NCBI GenBank assembly: GCA_964350195.1
Contig: CAYGJB010000002.1
Span: 29,956 to 93,955, forward strand
Source: JAJCZB01 sp964350195
GTDB lineage: Bacteria; Babelota; Babeliae; Babelales; Vermiphilaceae
Direction of reading: 5' to 3'
Length of the DNA: 64,000 nt
Shown here: in pieces, positions 44,635-53,169 of the stretch
Layout of the letters: each line of letters begins with the position of its first letter
How positions within the stretch are numbered: the first letter of the stretch is position 1
Program-made: the position numbers and the translations under genes
The notes under the pieces: generated by a model
Seen by the model: only the letters and a program-made list of their open reading frames with translations
What the model was told of the DNA's origin: nothing
The model's database searches: none

Positions 44635-46626
44635 TCATATCAAAGACTGCTTTAACTCCATCCATTCAGCTCTCATCGAAATAGCGCTTTCAAAATCAAG
44701 CTTTTCTGCGGCGATTGCCATAGCCCTTTCAAGCTCAATGATACGCTTATCGATATCTCCAGCTTCTTCTGCGGTGCTCATCAATTCTTGCCGCTTCTGC
44801 TTTTTCGATTTGGAAGCTTCAGCAATAAGCTTTTGAATGTTGGTAATGCTCTTTGTTACTTCTCGCTTCACTGATTCAGGAGTGATTCCATGCTTTTCAT
44901 TATATTCCTGCTGAATTTTTCGACGTCGCATAGACTCAGAAATAGCCGCATGCATAGAACGTGTTTCTTTATCAGCGTAGAGTACCACTTTCGCTTCAGT
45001 GTTTCTCGCAGCACGTCCCATGATTTGAATTAAAGAGCGCTTATCACGCAAAAAGCTCTCAACATCCGCATCCATAATCGAAACTAAGGCAACTTCAGGA
45101 AGATCGATTCCTTCTCTGATTAAGTTCACGCCAACTAAGCAATCAAATGTACCAAGACGAAGCTTGGTTAAAAGCTCTGTTCGCTGTGGCGTTTTTAAAT
45201 CACTATGCAAATAGCACACCTTAATCTGATGATCTTCAAGATAGCGAGCAAGCTCTTCTGCAAGCTTTTTGGTAAGTACCATCACTAGAGATCGAAATCC
45301 CTTTTTTGTCGTATTTTTAATCTCTTTGATCAAGTGATCCATCTGGCCAATACGAGATTGTACTTCCACTTTTGGATCAAGCAAACCGGTTGGGCGAATA
45401 ATCTGCTCCACCACCTGATCTGAGTTTTCAATCTCATAATCACCCGGCGTCGCAGACACAAATAAAACATCATTAAAATAACGTTCTATCTCTTCAAACT
45501 TGAGTGGCCTATTATCAAATGCTGATGGCAGCCTAAAACCAAAATCAATAAGTGATTTTTTCCGCGCACGATCTCCTGCATACATGCCACGAAGCTGCGG
45601 AACTGCAATATGGGATTCATCTAGAATCAAAAGAAAATCTTTTGGAAAAAAATCAAACAGGCAAAAAGGAGCTTCACCAGATTTTCTTCCATCAAAATGA
45701 GTAGAATAATTTTCAATACCAGAACAAAATCCTACTTCTCTGAGCATTTCAACATCATGCGCTACACGCTTTGAAATACGCTCTCTATAAAGAGGGTTCT
45801 CTATTTTGGCAAGCCATTGATCAAGCTCTTTCTCAATGCTTGCAATAGCCTTCTCTTTTTTAGCATCGGTAGACACAAAATGTTTGGCCGGAAAAATAAT
45901 GGTATTATCAAGACCCATTAAAAGCTTATTATTATGCTTGTCCACCCATTGCAATCCTTCTATCTCATCTGCAAAAAGCTCAATACGTAATTTTTCTTTT
46001 TGATACGGCAAATTAACTTCGATCGTATTGCCCAATACCTGAAACATACCGGAAGAACGATCCATATCATTACGCTTATATTGAATAAAAATGAGTTGGC
46101 GAATCAGCTCTGAACGACTAATCTTTTGACCTACTTTAAGAGAGAAGGCAAGATTCTTATAATCAGATGGATTACCCAGAGAATAAATACTTGAAACAGA
46201 AGAAATTACAATCACATCATTACGATTCACAAGCGATGCTGTAGCTTCCACTCGTAAGCGTTCGATCTCGCTATTAATTTTAGTTTCTTTAGGAATATAG
46301 ATATCCTGCGCCGGCATATATGATTCCGGTTGATAATAATCATAATAGCTCACAAAATAGCAGACCTTATTTTCAGGAAAGAAAAGAGAAAACTCTTCAT
46401 AGAGTTGCGCAGCTAAAGTTTTATTTGGCGCAAGCACAAGCACTGGCTTATCCTGTCCTGCAATAACTTGAGCCATGGTGAATGTCTTACCCGATCCAGT
46501 TACACCCAAAAGCGTAGATCGCCCAGGGCGCTTGCTCTTTAACTTTTTAATTGCCTCTGGTTGGCCACCAGCAGGCTCAAAGGGAGTGTGTAACTTAAAC
46601 TTATTCTTTTTCATACCGTCCACCAT
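44635..46626 (-). CDS. uvrB: Excinuclease ABC subunit UvrB
   Basis: UvrB is the damage-verification helicase of nucleotide excision repair. The 663-residue product is of normal length. It shows the Walker A LLGVTGSGKTFTMA, the beta-hairpin YYDYYQPESYMP, LLILDESHIAVPQLRGMY motif II, the SATPGDYE motif, the helicase VGVNLIREGIDLPEVALVSIMDAD and QIMGRAARN motifs, and a C-terminal UVR coiled coil (AEKLDFESAISMRAEWMELK) that binds UvrC. The ATG at 46614 (MKKNKFKLHTPFEP) matches the family start better than the ATG at 46626, four codons upstream. The other Uvr genes are elsewhere. Confidence 0.97.
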   Translation of the reverse strand: MVDGMKKNKFKLHTPFEPAGGQPEAIKKLKSKRPGRSTLLGVTGSGKTFTMAQVIAGQDKPVLVLAPNKTLAAQLYEEFSLFFPENKVCYFVSYYDYYQPESYMPAQDIYIPKETKINSEIERLRVEATASLVNRNDVIVISSVSSIYSLGNPSDYKNLAFSLKVGQKISRSELIRQLIFIQYKRNDMDRSSGMFQVLGNTIEVNLPYQKEKLRIELFADEIEGLQWVDKHNNKLLMGLDNTIIFPAKHFVSTDAKKEKAIASIEKELDQWLAKIENPLYRERISKRVAHDVEMLREVGFCSGIENYSTHFDGRKSGEAPFCLFDFFPKDFLLILDESHIAVPQLRGMYAGDRARKKSLIDFGFRLPSAFDNRPLKFEEIERYFNDVLFVSATPGDYEIENSDQVVEQIIRPTGLLDPKVEVQSRIGQMDHLIKEIKNTTKKGFRSLVMVLTKKLAEELARYLEDHQIKVCYLHSDLKTPQRTELLTKLRLGTFDCLVGVNLIREGIDLPEVALVSIMDADVESFLRDKRSLIQIMGRAARNTEAKVVLYADKETRSMHAAISESMRRRKIQQEYNEKHGITPESVKREVTKSITNIQKLIAEASKSKKQKRQELMSTAEEAGDIDKRIIELERAMAIAAEKLDFESAISMRAEWMELKQSLI

Positions 46627-46858
46627 ACAACGCCTGCCTTCTTACTTTCGTACCTAATTCAATTCGATAGCAAAATTATAACAAAAATTGACTAATTGTC
46701 AAAACAAGCAAACCTTATGCCACTCCTCCTACTTAATAAAAACAAGCTCTCAAAGCTGTGCTTGAGCGTATCACCTAACCCAAAAGAGATACTGTAATGA
46801 TAGCAACAGGAATCTTAGTGGCATTTATGCATTTTCAAATAGGTCATTAAGTATTTTA

Positions 46859-47986
46859 TCAGCTACGTTCTTCAGCCACGAGTAAAAAATATACCGCAAG
46901 CATCCGCTGAACCAGTGGCGTAACCTTATAAGCACGAGAACTTTTCCAGGCATTTTTTTGTAGATCTTCATACTCATCTGAATAACCAGCGATCAATACT
47001 ATTTTTTTCACCATGCCATCAATGTCTGCGACAATAAAGCCATTCTTGCCAGTGATAATATCTCGTTGTCCTGGACCATCAAGAGCGATTACAGGAGTTG
47101 AAAAAGCCATTGCTTCGGCAAGTACCAATCCCTGCGTGTCGGTATGAGAAGCAAATAAAAAAAGATCTGCTTTTCTGTACAGATCTAAAAGCCTTTTCTG
47201 CTTTGGATCAACTATAAATCGAACGCGCTCAGAAGATAACATACCGTTTTCGCATGCATACTTCTTTAAAAAATCGGTATAAGGACCATATCCCACTAGC
47301 GTAAGATAAAATGCATTTGGTAGCTTTTTTATTACATCCAGTAGCGCAGGAATATTTTTTTCTCGTGCAAATCGGCCAACATAAAGAAGCTGATACGGCT
47401 TATCCATTATTTTTTTTATAAAAGGCTGCCGCGCAAATTGCTCTTTTAGACCACTGGGAATGAGATTGGTGTGAAAAATATCTTGGCCTGCCAAATACAC
47501 CTTAATTGCCGAGCTTGGTACAATAATTTGATCTACTTTTTTGCAAAAATTGAGAACCATTTTTTTTACGATAGGCTTCAAGACAAATTGTGGTAGTGGC
47601 ACATAATGCACATATCCTTCATATATTGTGTGATAAGTGAATACCGTTTTAATACCCATTTTTTTTGCAATGCGTTGTGCTATTGGCCCAAGTAAAAAGG
47701 GATGGTGTACATGAATTATATCCGGTTTAAACTCTATAATTATTCTTTTTAGATAATAAGCTGCACGCCAAGGAACTGCCATACAATTATTTTTATATCG
47801 AAAACGCAACAAAGATGGCACTCGCTGTATCCATTTAGGATCGTCGTGGTTTGCACCAAGAAAATTTGGCGCCACAAGAAGTATCTTGTGCCCCTGCTTT
47901 TGCAGCTCTTGAACGGTAGCATTAATCGAACTTACTACGCCACCAGCATAGGGAGTATAATTGTTGGTAACAAAGAGAATACGCAT
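46859..47986 (-). CDS. GT4-family glycosyltransferase
   Basis: The 375-residue product has the GT-B fold of family 4: N-terminal FVTNNYTPYAGGVVSSINAT with the Gly-Gly acceptor loop, a mid-domain IHVHHPFLLG, then the C-terminal nucleotide-sugar part LLYVGRFAREKNIPALLDV, VGYGPYTDFLKK, and LFLFASHTDTQGLVLAEAMAFSTPVIALDGPGQRDI with the E-x7-E-type motif. It resembles diacylglycerol glucosyltransferases and PimB-like enzymes; the acceptor is unknown. A MITE-like element now lies 15 bases upstream of its start; before insertion it would have followed the VanX-like gene by 12 bases in the same operon. Confidence 0.85.
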   Translation of the reverse strand: MRILFVTNNYTPYAGGVVSSINATVQELQKQGHKILLVAPNFLGANHDDPKWIQRVPSLLRFRYKNNCMAVPWRAAYYLKRIIIEFKPDIIHVHHPFLLGPIAQRIAKKMGIKTVFTYHTIYEGYVHYVPLPQFVLKPIVKKMVLNFCKKVDQIIVPSSAIKVYLAGQDIFHTNLIPSGLKEQFARQPFIKKIMDKPYQLLYVGRFAREKNIPALLDVIKKLPNAFYLTLVGYGPYTDFLKKYACENGMLSSERVRFIVDPKQKRLLDLYRKADLFLFASHTDTQGLVLAEAMAFSTPVIALDGPGQRDIITGKNGFIVADIDGMVKKIVLIAGYSDEYEDLQKNAWKSSRAYKVTPLVQRMLAVYFLLVAEERS

Positions 47987-48001
47987 ATAGTAATTGTCTT
48001 A

Positions 48002-48428
48002 GAACCTATCCCAAAATTAAAATAATTTGAAAAGCCTCTAGAAAGAAAAAGAGGTTTTCATGAAGCAATTTTACATGACTAAAAGATTTTGGAAAGAAGT
48101 AAAACACGCGATTCCAAGAAAAAAGAGCTCGAAAAGGCCAAGAAAAGGAGCAAAAAAGATTATGAAAGCGCTTTTTTATATTGTTCGAACGGGTATTCAA
48201 TGGAAAGCTCTTTCTCGTGAGTTCAAAGTATCTACAAGCACCGTTCATAGGCAATTTCAAGAGTGAATTCAAGATGCAATTTTTCAAAAAACAAGCGCCG
48301 ATCGAAAAGTGTCAAAAAAAATGCGATCAAGGCATCAATGGATTATTTAAAAAACCCATGGCCATCTGAACAAATGGCGCGGCATTGTTACTCGATGGAA
48401 TAAAAAGTATGAATTTTGGGATAGGTTC
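48002..48428. mobile_element. MITE-like remnant of an IS5-family element
   Basis: The 427-base element has perfect 17-bp terminal inverted repeats: GAACCTATCCCAAAATT (48002-48018) and its complement (48412-48428). Both sides carry the same three bases TTA (47999-48001 and 48429-48431), a TNA target duplication as made by the IS1031-type subgroup of IS5. Inside is a 68-residue fragment of the transposase N terminus and, near the right end, coding for WRGIVTRWNKKYEFW, typical of the transposase C terminus. The middle, including the catalytic residues, is deleted. Confidence 0.85.
48060..48266 (+). pseudogene. Transposase N-terminal fragment (IS5-family, DUF4096-like)
   Basis: The 68 residues MTKRFWKEVKHAIPRK, then KRPRKGAKKIMKALFYIVRT, GIQWKALSREFKVSTSTVHR match the helix-turn-helix start of IS5-family transposases (I-x-x-LLP, R-P-x-x-x-R-x-x-L-x-A-I-x-Y-x-x-R-T-G-x-x-W-R-x-L-P). 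A TGA ends the frame after RQFQE; the DDE catalytic core is missing. It cannot be functional alone, but transposase from a full copy elsewhere might still move the element. Confidence 0.85.
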
Positions 48429-49052
48429 TTATCCTATTACATCAAAATCAATTTTCAAAACTGGGTATTCTTGCCAGCCATGAAAATCAAAATGCCACCA
48501 TTCAGTAGCAAGTGGCTCAAAGCCATACTTCACCATAAGAGCACTCAACAGTTTTCTATTTTTTTTTGCCTTATCGGAAATAGTGGTAGCTGATGGCCAA
48601 GCCATCTTCGTAAAATTGTCATGGTCGGTACCCATCTCAAGAGCTGTCCCATCAGATAAGTTAACAATGGTTAGGTCAACCGCTGTCCCTCTACTATGCC
48701 TTCCTCCCTTTTTAGGATCAGCTACATAACGAGGATCAGGAAATGCATCCCATAATCTTTGCTGCGCAGAAAGCGGCCGATAGGCATCCCATACCAATAA
48801 GCCAAGCCCCTGCTTTTCTAGCTCTCTTTGAATCTTATCAAGCTGCAACGCAACTGATGTTAGAAGATAGCATTTGGGCGCTAAATAGATTTGTTTTTTA
48901 GTAAAATTGCGCGTAGTTGCATACACACAATCAATTTTGATATTAGGGTTTATCTTTGTGATATCAACCAACGTTACCCCATTCTGGTGGGCTGAAAGTA
49001 AAGCCACGGCGCAAAAAATGAACAATGAGAACTTTTGGATAACTTTCTGCAT
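48429..49052 (-). CDS. D-Ala-D-Ala dipeptidase (VanX/DdpX family), exported
   Basis: This zinc enzyme hydrolyses D-alanyl-D-alanine. The 207-residue product has a signal peptide (about residues 1-21) and the family ligands: H119 in RHSRGTAVDL with D126, the catalytic E184 and H187 in TEWWHF, and R92 in the AYRP motif. In vancomycin resistance VanX is cytoplasmic; a periplasmic form as here would suit recycling or feeding, as in DdpX. Its stop codon TAA (48431-48429) is also the target duplication of the adjacent MITE-like element, so the insertion did not change the protein. It follows the DUF2807 lipoprotein gene by two bases. Confidence 0.9.
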   Translation of the reverse strand: MQKVIQKFSLFIFCAVALLSAHQNGVTLVDITKINPNIKIDCVYATTRNFTKKQIYLAPKCYLLTSVALQLDKIQRELEKQGLGLLVWDAYRPLSAQQRLWDAFPDPRYVADPKKGGRHSRGTAVDLTIVNLSDGTALEMGTDHDNFTKMAWPSATTISDKAKKNRKLLSALMVKYGFEPLATEWWHFDFHGWQEYPVLKIDFDVIG

Positions 49053-49054
49053 CG

Positions 49055-49771
49055 TTATCCTACTTTGCTAACAGAACTTGCCCCCAATGACTCTATCTTC
49101 GTTTTTGGGTTTCCGTTATAGCTCACTACCGCTACACCACTTGCTTGCACATCAAGACTCTTATCAACTGCAATTGTAACACGAGATGCCCCTGATGCTT
49201 CCACCAGAGCCGATTTCGATTGCAATCTGCCTGCATCATAATGCATCGATCCTGCAATTTCTATAGTTTGTTTCTTAGCAAAGCCTTCAATATATAATTT
49301 TGCAGCGCCACTCGCTTGCACTAGCAGCTCATCTACGGCAACTCGCGCCTTCACTTTAGTGGCACCAGAAAGCTCTAACTCTAATCTTTTCGCTTTTAAC
49401 GAACGAGTCTCAAGCTCTAGCGCACCTGAGAGTTCAATATGATCAATCTCTTTTACAACAAGATAATAATCAATACCCAGCTTTGATATTAGGTTTGTGT
49501 TCTTTTTAGGACCAATAATAAGTTCGCCATCATCAACCCCAGCTACAATATAAGGCAAAAGATTATCATCTGCATGAATCACTAATGATTCTTGCTCTCC
49601 TTGCTTGAGAAATATTCTACCACACCCCATTGCTTTAAGCTCTTGAATATTTTTTACCTCAACCACTCGCTTCTCTCTTCTTCCTGATCCAGTAACTGTT
49701 TTTGTACCAGCTGCAAGCCAATCACATGCCGGCAACAAAGCTAAAAAAGAAATTGCTAATAATCGTTTCAT
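49055..49771 (-). CDS. DUF2807 (head GIN domain) lipoprotein
   Basis: The 238-residue product has a lipoprotein signal peptide with the lipobox L-P-A-C (cysteine 16). The mature part is a repetitive right-handed beta fold: TKTVTGSGRREKRVVEVKNIQEL, then repeated units of type LELSGATKVKA, LLVQASGAAKLYIE, ALVEASGASRVTIA, LDVQASGVAVVSY. This is the DUF2807 domain found in Bacteroidetes and other envelope proteins; the biochemical role is unknown. It precedes the VanX-like gene by two bases, so they are co-transcribed. Confidence 0.85.
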   Translation of the reverse strand: MKRLLAISFLALLPACDWLAAGTKTVTGSGRREKRVVEVKNIQELKAMGCGRIFLKQGEQESLVIHADDNLLPYIVAGVDDGELIIGPKKNTNLISKLGIDYYLVVKEIDHIELSGALELETRSLKAKRLELELSGATKVKARVAVDELLVQASGAAKLYIEGFAKKQTIEIAGSMHYDAGRLQSKSALVEASGASRVTIAVDKSLDVQASGVAVVSYNGNPKTKIESLGASSVSKVG

Positions 49772-49849
49772 AATACCCCTTATTTACAATCAGTTACTTT
49801 AATAATTCAAAGCAATTGTATCATAAAGGAATGAAGCGATCCACCAAGG

Positions 49850-50269
49850 TTATCGAGCAGAAAAAAGGCGATCTAACGAGAATGTCCCTGCTCCGGAAAA
49901 CACAATACTGGCAAATACAGTGAGCATTGAAAGAGCATAAGCAGCACCGGACAAACCTTCTCCTAGAGAAAAGTGCATAGAGCAGGCAACAAACATGGTA
50001 AAAGCCATCAAAGATGCGGCCAAGCGAGTTGCAAAACCAATCATTAACAACAGTCCTCCAATACATTCAGAAACTGCCGCCATAAATCCCCAAAAAGCTG
50101 GCGCGAACGTTATGCCAAATAAAGCCATTTGGCTTCCTGCCCATGTCCACTTTGCCATACCACCCATAAGTTTTGGATAACCATGTACATAAAAAAAGAT
50201 AAAACCAATGCCAATACGAAGTATCAACAACCCAAAATTCTTTCCCATGCAACTATCTTTAAAAAACAT
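49850..50269 (-). CDS. DoxX-family membrane protein
   Basis: The 139-residue product has four membrane helices (about residues 10-28, 50-70, 75-95 and 105-125), with the DoxX features LRIGIGFIFFYVHGYPKLMGG and SECIGGLLLMIGFATRLAASLMA. DoxX proteins are linked to redox and sulfur metabolism. An alternative start at M8 (50248) would begin MGKNFGLL, closer to family starts. It lies nine bases downstream of the VKOR gene, so both may serve electron transfer in the membrane. Confidence 0.85.
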   Translation of the reverse strand: MFFKDSCMGKNFGLLILRIGIGFIFFYVHGYPKLMGGMAKWTWAGSQMALFGITFAPAFWGFMAAVSECIGGLLLMIGFATRLAASLMAFTMFVACSMHFSLGEGLSGAAYALSMLTVFASIVFSGAGTFSLDRLFSAR

Positions 50270-50278
50270 CTCTTCTCC

Positions 50279-50770
50279 TTATAAATGAAACCAACTTGTA
50301 ACCAGTAACCCAGCATTCACCACATATGTAACAGTACAGATCAAACAAATCGTTTTAATTTTGAAATACAAAATATAGGCGAGATAGACAGACACGACGC
50401 AAGCACCTACTACAGTGAATAAAGCCAGTTGATGATACCCAAGATAGGTAAGCACAGCAATGCCAGCATAAAAAATCATGCCGATAATTGTATTGCGTAT
50501 CCCAAAAATTCTTCCAAAAGAACTTTTCATAGGCTTTGTGCAACTAGCTGCATCAGAGATATCGCAGATAGGCTTGTATTCAGGGTTCTTTTTTAATTTT
50601 TCCTCTATGTAAAAACCATACAGAGAGACTACAAAGCCAATAATCGCCAAGATAAGAACAGTATACATATCCACTTCCTTTACATTTTGAACGATTTTTT
50701 CTACCGCCAACAAAGTAACGATAGGCTTTTGTTTCAGCGTTTCTTTCTTTTCTGGCGCTAACTCTTTCAT
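50279..50770 (-). CDS. Vitamin K epoxide reductase (VKOR)-like membrane protein
   Basis: VKOR homologues oxidise periplasmic thiols through quinone, replacing DsbB. The 163-residue product has four membrane helices with the expected C69..C77 loop pair and the active-site C142-L-I-C145. A better start is the ATG at 50668 (MYTVLILAIIGF), since AAAGGAAG lies directly before it; the upstream 34 residues would then not be translated. In the same frame another ATG at 50821, with its own AGGA site, opens a 12-codon frame ending TGA, which looks like the start of a signal peptide. No DsbA-like partner is seen here. Confidence 0.85.
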   Translation of the reverse strand: MKELAPEKKETLKQKPIVTLLAVEKIVQNVKEVDMYTVLILAIIGFVVSLYGFYIEEKLKKNPEYKPICDISDAASCTKPMKSSFGRIFGIRNTIIGMIFYAGIAVLTYLGYHQLALFTVVGACVVSVYLAYILYFKIKTICLICTVTYVVNAGLLVTSWFHL

Positions 50771-50828
50771 ACAATGAATTGATCAAACACCCACCAACAG
50801 ACTAAGCATTAATCTTTTCATATCGTTC

Positions 50829-51488
50829 CTATGGAAATGTAGTTATACCCAGTTTCTTCCAATCTTTATCAAATGTTTCAATACCTTGATCAGTGAGTAT
50901 ATGCGTTACCGCCTTTTCAAATATATCAACTGGCACTGTTATCGCATCAGCTCCCGCCATAATTGCTTCATGAAAATGGCGCACCCCACGAATTGACGCT
51001 GCAAGTAATTCAGTTTTATAGCCGTAGCTATCGATCATTTGGCGTATGCTATATAAAAGAGCAACTCCATCTACATCAATATCATCCCAACGTCCAATGA
51101 ACGGAGAAATATAGCTCACTCCCATTTTGCACATAAACAAAGATTGAACCAGCGTAAAAACCAGCGTAATATTCAAGCTCACCCCTTCTTTACTAAGCTT
51201 TGAAATAACTTCATAATAATCAACGTGGCATGGTATTTTCACCACAATATTTTGTCCTAGTTTTGAAATAGCTTTCGCTTGTTTATAAACAGCTTCCGCT
51301 TTTTTTTCTGTTATCTCTACACTAATTGCCCCTTTTGGCAAAAGTTTTGCTATTGCTTGTACTTGCTTTATAGGGTTGCCCCCCGCTGTGCTCAGATGAG
51401 AAGGATTAGTAGTGATGCCATCAATAAGACCAGTAGACTTCCATTTTTCAATGGCTTTTAGATGCGCAGTATCCAAGAAAATCTTCAT
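50829..51488 (-). CDS. tal: Transaldolase (TalC/fructose-6-phosphate aldolase subgroup)
   Basis: Transaldolases move a dihydroxyacetone unit between sugar phosphates in the pentose phosphate pathway, through a Schiff-base lysine. The 219-residue product is of the short TalC type, with MKIFLDTAHLKAI, GITTNPSH, VVKIPC with the Schiff-base K84, VSLNITLVFTLVQS, the SPFIGRWDD loop, TELLAASIRG and ADAITVP. The short form can be either transaldolase or fructose-6-phosphate aldolase; the R of SPFIGR supports transaldolase-type phosphate binding. It complements rpe at 14.0 kb. It is a monocistronic gene by spacing. Confidence 0.92.
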   Translation of the reverse strand: MKIFLDTAHLKAIEKWKSTGLIDGITTNPSHLSTAGGNPIKQVQAIAKLLPKGAISVEITEKKAEAVYKQAKAISKLGQNIVVKIPCHVDYYEVISKLSKEGVSLNITLVFTLVQSLFMCKMGVSYISPFIGRWDDIDVDGVALLYSIRQMIDSYGYKTELLAASIRGVRHFHEAIMAGADAITVPVDIFEKAVTHILTDQGIETFDKDWKKLGITTFP

Positions 51489-51578
51489 CGTGCTTTTCCA
51501 ATTTTTTTATTTTTTTAAAGTCTAACATGCAATGAACATACCATACTCTTACACAGATATTTGAAAATCAAAAACCGA

Positions 51579-52475
51579 TTATAAAGAAATTTGTTTTTTA
51601 CGAGCCTGCGTTAACGCGCAAGCTTCTTTATTAATATTTTTCCATGGATCGCCAACACGCGAAATGCGCTGGAAAATATTTTTTATTGTATATTTATGGG
51701 AAGTTGTTAATCCAGAAACTTCTGTCCATTTAAGAGGTACCGCAATTGGCGCCCCTTCTTTTGCTCTAACTGCATAGGGAGCAACGGTTGTTGCCCCCCA
51801 TGCATTGCGCAGTGTATCTATAAATATTCTTTTACCACGTTTTGCCTTACGAATTTCAACTGTTAGCTTTGAGGGATACTTATTCACTAGACACTTGGCA
51901 ATCTCTTGCGCGAAACCTCGTACAACATCAAATAAATAATTTCGTTTTATTGGCACCACCACATGCAGTCCACGCGAACCGGTAGTCATAACAAACACTG
52001 GCAAACCAAGTAATGTTAGATGCTTTTTCATCTCTTGTACCGCCCATTTTACCATAGCAAAACTCACTCCGGGTGATGGATCGAAATCGAAAATCATACG
52101 ATCTGGATAGTTTAATTTTGGCTCCTTGCTCAGCCATATATGCGGCACACATACATAATTTCCTAAATACACTAAGGCTGCTTCGTTATTTATTAATGCA
52201 TAGTTGATCACCTCTCCCGAGCTTTTTTCCACCGGTTGCAAAGCGATATACTCAGGAAAGTAATCTGGCACATCCTTTTGATAGAATAACGCTCCTTGTA
52301 CCCCTTCGGGAAAACGGTTCATAGTAAGTGGCCGATCTTTGATGTGAGGCAACATAATCGGCGCAATTTTTTGGTAGTACTGAATAAAATCAAGCTTTGT
52401 ACAATTGGCTTTTGGAAAAAGTATTTTTTCGGGATTGGTGATCTTAACCTGGTAGTGGCCCACTTTTAATTCCAT
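51579..52475 (-). CDS. LigD-type polymerase (PolDom), stand-alone
   Basis: This domain adds ribonucleotides or deoxynucleotides at breaks in non-homologous end joining. The 298-residue product has the archaeo-eukaryotic primase-like core: a metal site FDFDPSPG (D130, D132), the SRGLHVVVPI motif (S167-H171) and a late RAKEGAPIAVPLKWTE. In LigD of Pseudomonas it is part of one protein with a ligase and a phosphoesterase; here it is separate and follows the phosphoesterase gene with a one-base overlap. No Ku gene or ATP-dependent ligase domain is present in the window. Confidence 0.9.
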   Translation of the reverse strand: MELKVGHYQVKITNPEKILFPKANCTKLDFIQYYQKIAPIMLPHIKDRPLTMNRFPEGVQGALFYQKDVPDYFPEYIALQPVEKSSGEVINYALINNEAALVYLGNYVCVPHIWLSKEPKLNYPDRMIFDFDPSPGVSFAMVKWAVQEMKKHLTLLGLPVFVMTTGSRGLHVVVPIKRNYLFDVVRGFAQEIAKCLVNKYPSKLTVEIRKAKRGKRIFIDTLRNAWGATTVAPYAVRAKEGAPIAVPLKWTEVSGLTTSHKYTIKNIFQRISRVGDPWKNINKEACALTQARKKQISL

Positions 52476-53077
52476 TATTTTCCTTTATCTTCTTTCATTT
52501 CATTAATTTTTCTTTTCCAATCGATTATTTTTTTACCAGTTTTTACTGATTCTGGCTGAGAAGATACGGGGTTTTTTCGTGCATCGGCATACTCATCACG
52601 CGTTTTGATTAAAAGCCATTTTGATTTTTCAATTGTTTCTGCGCTTGTTCGTATCAATGCAAACCCCCCTTTTACCTTTTTGCCTCGTAAGAAAACTTCA
52701 ATCTGCCCTTCTTGCAAAGATAGCTCCATAGAAGCGCCCCGTAGATTTTTATAGGTGCCTCGATCCCATATAATCACTGGCCCTGCTCCATACTCTCCCT
52801 TAGGAATTATTCCCTCGAACGTACCATATTTCATTGGATGATCTTCCGTCATAATGGCAAGCCGTTTTATTTTCGGATTAAGCGACGGCCCTTTGGGAAC
52901 AGCCCAAGAAACTAAAACTCCTTCAATCTCAAGACGTACATCATAATGCATTGCCCGAGCTGCATGCTGCTGAATAACAAATTTAAGTTGCTTTGAGGCG
53001 GCTCTTTTTTTTCCCACCGGCTCTTTTGTCTTTTTAAAATCTCTTTTTTTCAGATAAGCCATTAACGAACTCGCCAT
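52475..53077 (-). CDS. LigD-type 3'-phosphoesterase (PE domain), stand-alone
   Basis: The PE domain cleans 3' ends by removing ribonucleosides and phosphates. The 200-residue product has the catalytic set H38, H44, D46, R48 and H80 in QHAARAMHYDVRLE and MTEDHPMKYGTFEG, matching known LigD positions with a constant offset of four. It includes the GVLVSWAVPKGPS and GEYGAGPVIIWDRGTY motifs and a basic tail. It is the first gene of the two-gene unit with the polymerase. Unknown is whether a distinct ligase partner exists elsewhere in the genome. Confidence 0.9.
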   Translation of the reverse strand: MASSLMAYLKKRDFKKTKEPVGKKRAASKQLKFVIQQHAARAMHYDVRLEIEGVLVSWAVPKGPSLNPKIKRLAIMTEDHPMKYGTFEGIIPKGEYGAGPVIIWDRGTYKNLRGASMELSLQEGQIEVFLRGKKVKGGFALIRTSAETIEKSKWLLIKTRDEYADARKNPVSSQPESVKTGKKIIDWKRKINEMKEDKGK

Positions 53078-53169
53078 CTTAACTCCTTACAATCGTTTTC
53101 TTTACATCTTTTTTTATTACAAGGCATAATACAAACCTAAGAAAAAAAAAGATTTTTAAGGAGAGTTTT

